The notes under the pieces were generated by a model. It did no database searches and was not told where the DNA came from. It saw only the letters and a list, made by a program, of their open reading frames with translations. A stretch of 64,000 bases of DNA, from contig NW_024881282.1 in the NCBI RefSeq assembly GCF_018691265.1, positions 48,031,853 through 48,095,852 on the forward strand, written 5' to 3'. The translations under genes were made by a program, and so were the position numbers. Below are positions 61,401 to 64,000 of the stretch, one piece after another (position 1 is the stretch's first letter; each line of letters begins with the position of its first letter). This stretch comes from Tyto alba. Lineage: Eukaryota > Chordata > Aves > Strigiformes > Tytonidae.

Positions 61401-64000
61401 GAGCAGTAAGCGTGGTGCCCCAGGAAGGAGTTTCTGCAAGGTACCAGGGGTTTTGCAATGCTGTGTTGTCCTGGGGCGTTCACGCAAACAGCCTCAGCAG
61501 AGCCAGGAGGGAGGGGTCTGGGGTTGGCTTCTGAATGGATGCAATTTCTATTGGCATGTTCATTTGGCTTCTGTTTAAACCAATAAACATAATGAATATG
61601 TCATCATAATGCTTGAGTGACTGATGATATTAAACCCAGGGTAGTTAGTAGTGCTAAGATAATCAGAAGCATATGCTTGGAGGTCAGATGGTCCTACTCC
61701 CATTTTATCTGTTCGCAGCATTCAACCCAAACAAACTCCCAAATAAGGCACAGATGATGGATAATTTAGGCTTGAGGGAAACGTATCAAAAAACCTACAT
61801 AGTTATAAACAGCTTCATGACTGAAGAAAAAAGATTTATAAAACAGAAAAGGAATGATCAAAAATAGTGTCTTGAATCAACTGGTGCAAGCAAATAATTT
61901 AGGGTTGAAGAATTCTAGAGCTGTGTAAGGCTGGTGTGCAGAAAAGGGAACAAGCTTGGGTAAATGATAATTATTTGGTGCAGGACACCTTGCTCAGCCG
62001 TTCCACATTTGGCTCATGGCAAACAACTGGCTGCACCCCCATAGGACACACGGCAGCGCAGGACTCTAGCAAAAGCCAGATGTCCAAAGACAAGCAACTA
62101 AAAACCTGTGGAAGAATACAGCCCTTTGGAAACACTGAAAAGTGGAGTTTGAAAGGTTTTCCAGCAGATCAGAGAAAGGATAGTGATATTTCACCTCTAG
62201 CGAGAAGCTGAGTTGCTGTGCCTGGGATCTCCTCCATGGGTACCCCTCTGAGGCTTCTGGCAAGTATCACAGGGTGGAGTTTAATCACATAGTTATAAGC
62301 ATTTTTTAAAAAATTAGGATTTAATCCTCTGTTTCTCTAGCTAGTGATCAGAGTTGGTAACTCTGGGAGAAAATCCTCCATCTGACAGCCCTATTGTAAA
62401 ATGGGACAAAGTGCCTGGTGGGGTTTCCCTCTTGTTCTCTTCTCTCACTTCTCAGATCATCAAGGGAGCCTAGGTGAACAGCTTGTGCAAGAAGCCTTAT
62501 TTTTAGATGAAAAAGTTATTTGAAATGAACCCTGCTTTCAGCTTTTTCTTTCATTTCTGGAAACTACCACTATGTCAGATTAAGACTGACGGCTTCCCCT
62601 CCTGGAAAAGCACAACGAAGGACTGCCTTTACTGAATCACACTTGATTTGATGTTTCTTGTGTTTCTGTGTTTGAAATAATTTCCTACATGTAATTATAC
62701 ACTTAAGCAATATTTATGTGCAGAAAACAGCTATACTGTTTTCTAAAAGAGATTGGCTTGCCCTGGAACATTTTGCCTTAGTACTGTGGTTTTGGACAAG
62801 ATATTTCTATTTAGGACACAAGTAAAGGAAAGAGACTATTAATTGTGCTTTTGAATGAATTGTACAAAAAGGTCCCACGTAAGGCCATACATTTAGGCAT
62901 GACAAAACTGTGTACACACAGTACAGAAGTGCAATTATATTGAACTCACACATGTGTAACAAAAAAAAAAATGGGGAATTAGCACTGCTTTAATGATATG
63001 CCAAATATTAAATGATGCCTTTTTTATTCAGATTCACAGTATGTCTTCTGAATTTTGAACAACCTATATATTACCAAGGTGCTAGCAACTCATTCATCTG
63101 TTTCCCAACAAAAATCTGCCTGTCAGATTTCAAGTGAATGTAACGTTTTAAAAAAAGTTCAATGGTAGCCAAATCCTGCAGTGCTCATGTAGCTAAACCC
63201 CGACTGAAAATTGCAAGTGGTTAGAGACTGTGAGATAATGGTCTCCAGCCTTTGTTAAACCCTCCATCTCAGGGTTTAACAGCACAATTCTGGAGACTGC
63301 AGGGAATATTCCTGCTTTAGTATGACTCATTTTATTATTTTGCGTGTGTGTGCGTGTGTGTGTGTGCATTTCCTACTTAATGCTCAATGTGATAGAGCAT
63401 ACAACCCCACGACCTCCAACAAAATTGCAAGGACATAAATGAGAATGGGGTTTAGGCTGTAATATTTGTTGTGTAAAAGCCTCTGTGAATTAGCCTGCAA
63501 ACAGCCGCAGTGATACAAACTGAACAGCTTTTAGAGCCTACTTTACAGTGTTATTTTAGTTAGTTTAGCAGCTGAAGTAGAATTTTACTCATTACAATTC
63601 TTCAGTGGTCTTGTTCCCCATGCAGCTGATGGAGGCTTAAGGCATTTCCAGGCTGGACTGCCATAATCCCTTGAAGAAAAGTGGCAGGTCTTAAAATGAT
63701 ACCACTTTGTTTAAGCAGCAAAATGTCCTAGATCCTTAATTTTTGCACACATGGCCTCCTGGACTGTGGCACCTGAAAGGGTGTGCAGTAGAAGGCAGAC
63801 CCTTACGTGGACCCAGAAACAGCCTTGTCCTCCTGCAGTGGGATGGTGATTGTCAGCTTACCCCAGGATTTGCTCAGCTGGTACAAGCCTTATACAAGAT
63901 ACAGTGTCCCCAAACCCAGTGGGCCCCAACACACACGGGAAGGAGTACAACCTCTTTAAGGACCCAGAAATACGACTGGCCCCACCTGCTCTGGAGGAAA
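58500..64000. other. Unique non-coding DNA, no gene recognised
   Basis: AT-rich unique sequence with no recognised gene. A GT-rich microsatellite lies at 63342-63365 (interrupted by GC). The last ~700 bp contain uninterrupted non-repetitive sequence resembling non-coding regulatory DNA in composition, but conservation cannot be tested here. Confidence 0.5.
63342..63365 (+). repeat. (GT)n microsatellite, interrupted
   Basis: Alternating G/T with two C interruptions over about 24 bp (GCGTGTGTGTGCGTGTGTGTG). Ordinary simple repeat. Confidence 0.8.

Noticed and set aside
1..64000. Bacterial-type systems, CRISPR arrays, tRNA or rRNA genes
   Set aside because: Composition, CR1 and LTR elements show vertebrate chromosomal DNA. 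No regularly spaced repeats, operon structure or tRNA B-box sequences were seen.

Overview
This is a stretch of avian nuclear chromosome that is almost entirely non-coding. Three things point to a bird: CR1 LINE copies with the (ATTCTATG)n-type 3' end, a solitary LTR of avian endogenous-retrovirus type, and an integrated genome whose proteins resemble avihepadnaviruses (the duck/heron hepatitis B group). There are no bacterial-style gene arrays. No host protein-coding gene can be recognised; the open frames outside the viral insertion are short, low-complexity or unsupported.

Layout. Positions 1-2540 hold no identifiable gene. Positions ~2540-4060 form a GC- and CpG-rich island with long G runs, a GGCCCC hexanucleotide tract, an RFX-type X-box and strong splice-donor consensuses on both strands. 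It is most likely the promoter/first exon of a host gene whose body lies outside the window or cannot be read here. Positions 4060-11518 are AT-rich unique DNA with simple repeats. Positions 11519-14675 carry a near full-length endogenous hepadnavirus. Positions 14676-38113 are unique DNA with poly(A) tracts and an (AAAAT)n array. Positions 38119-39192 are a solo LTR with a 5-bp target-site duplication (TSD). A short young CR1 3' end lies at 39916-40322. Positions 40323-52400 are unique DNA with one weak exon candidate. An eroded CR1 lies at ~52400-53300 and a 2-kb minus-strand CR1 at 56519-58499. The remainder to 64000 is unique DNA with a GT microsatellite.

The main object is the endogenous hepadnavirus (eHBV). 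It keeps genome order: the region between DR2 and DR1, DR1, the epsilon RNA signal, preC/core, polymerase overlapping preS/S, then DR2 and a second copy of the DR2-DR1 interval. The polymerase and surface genes are broken by stops and frameshifts, the YMDD catalytic motif is altered, and one RNase H aspartate is replaced. The precore/core frame is completely open. The two ends fall where the 5' ends of the plus and minus strands of relaxed-circular hepadnaviral DNA are expected, giving a 48-bp terminal redundancy that has since diverged at 5 positions. This suggests capture of an opened, filled-in virion genome, and gives an internal age clock similar to LTR dating.
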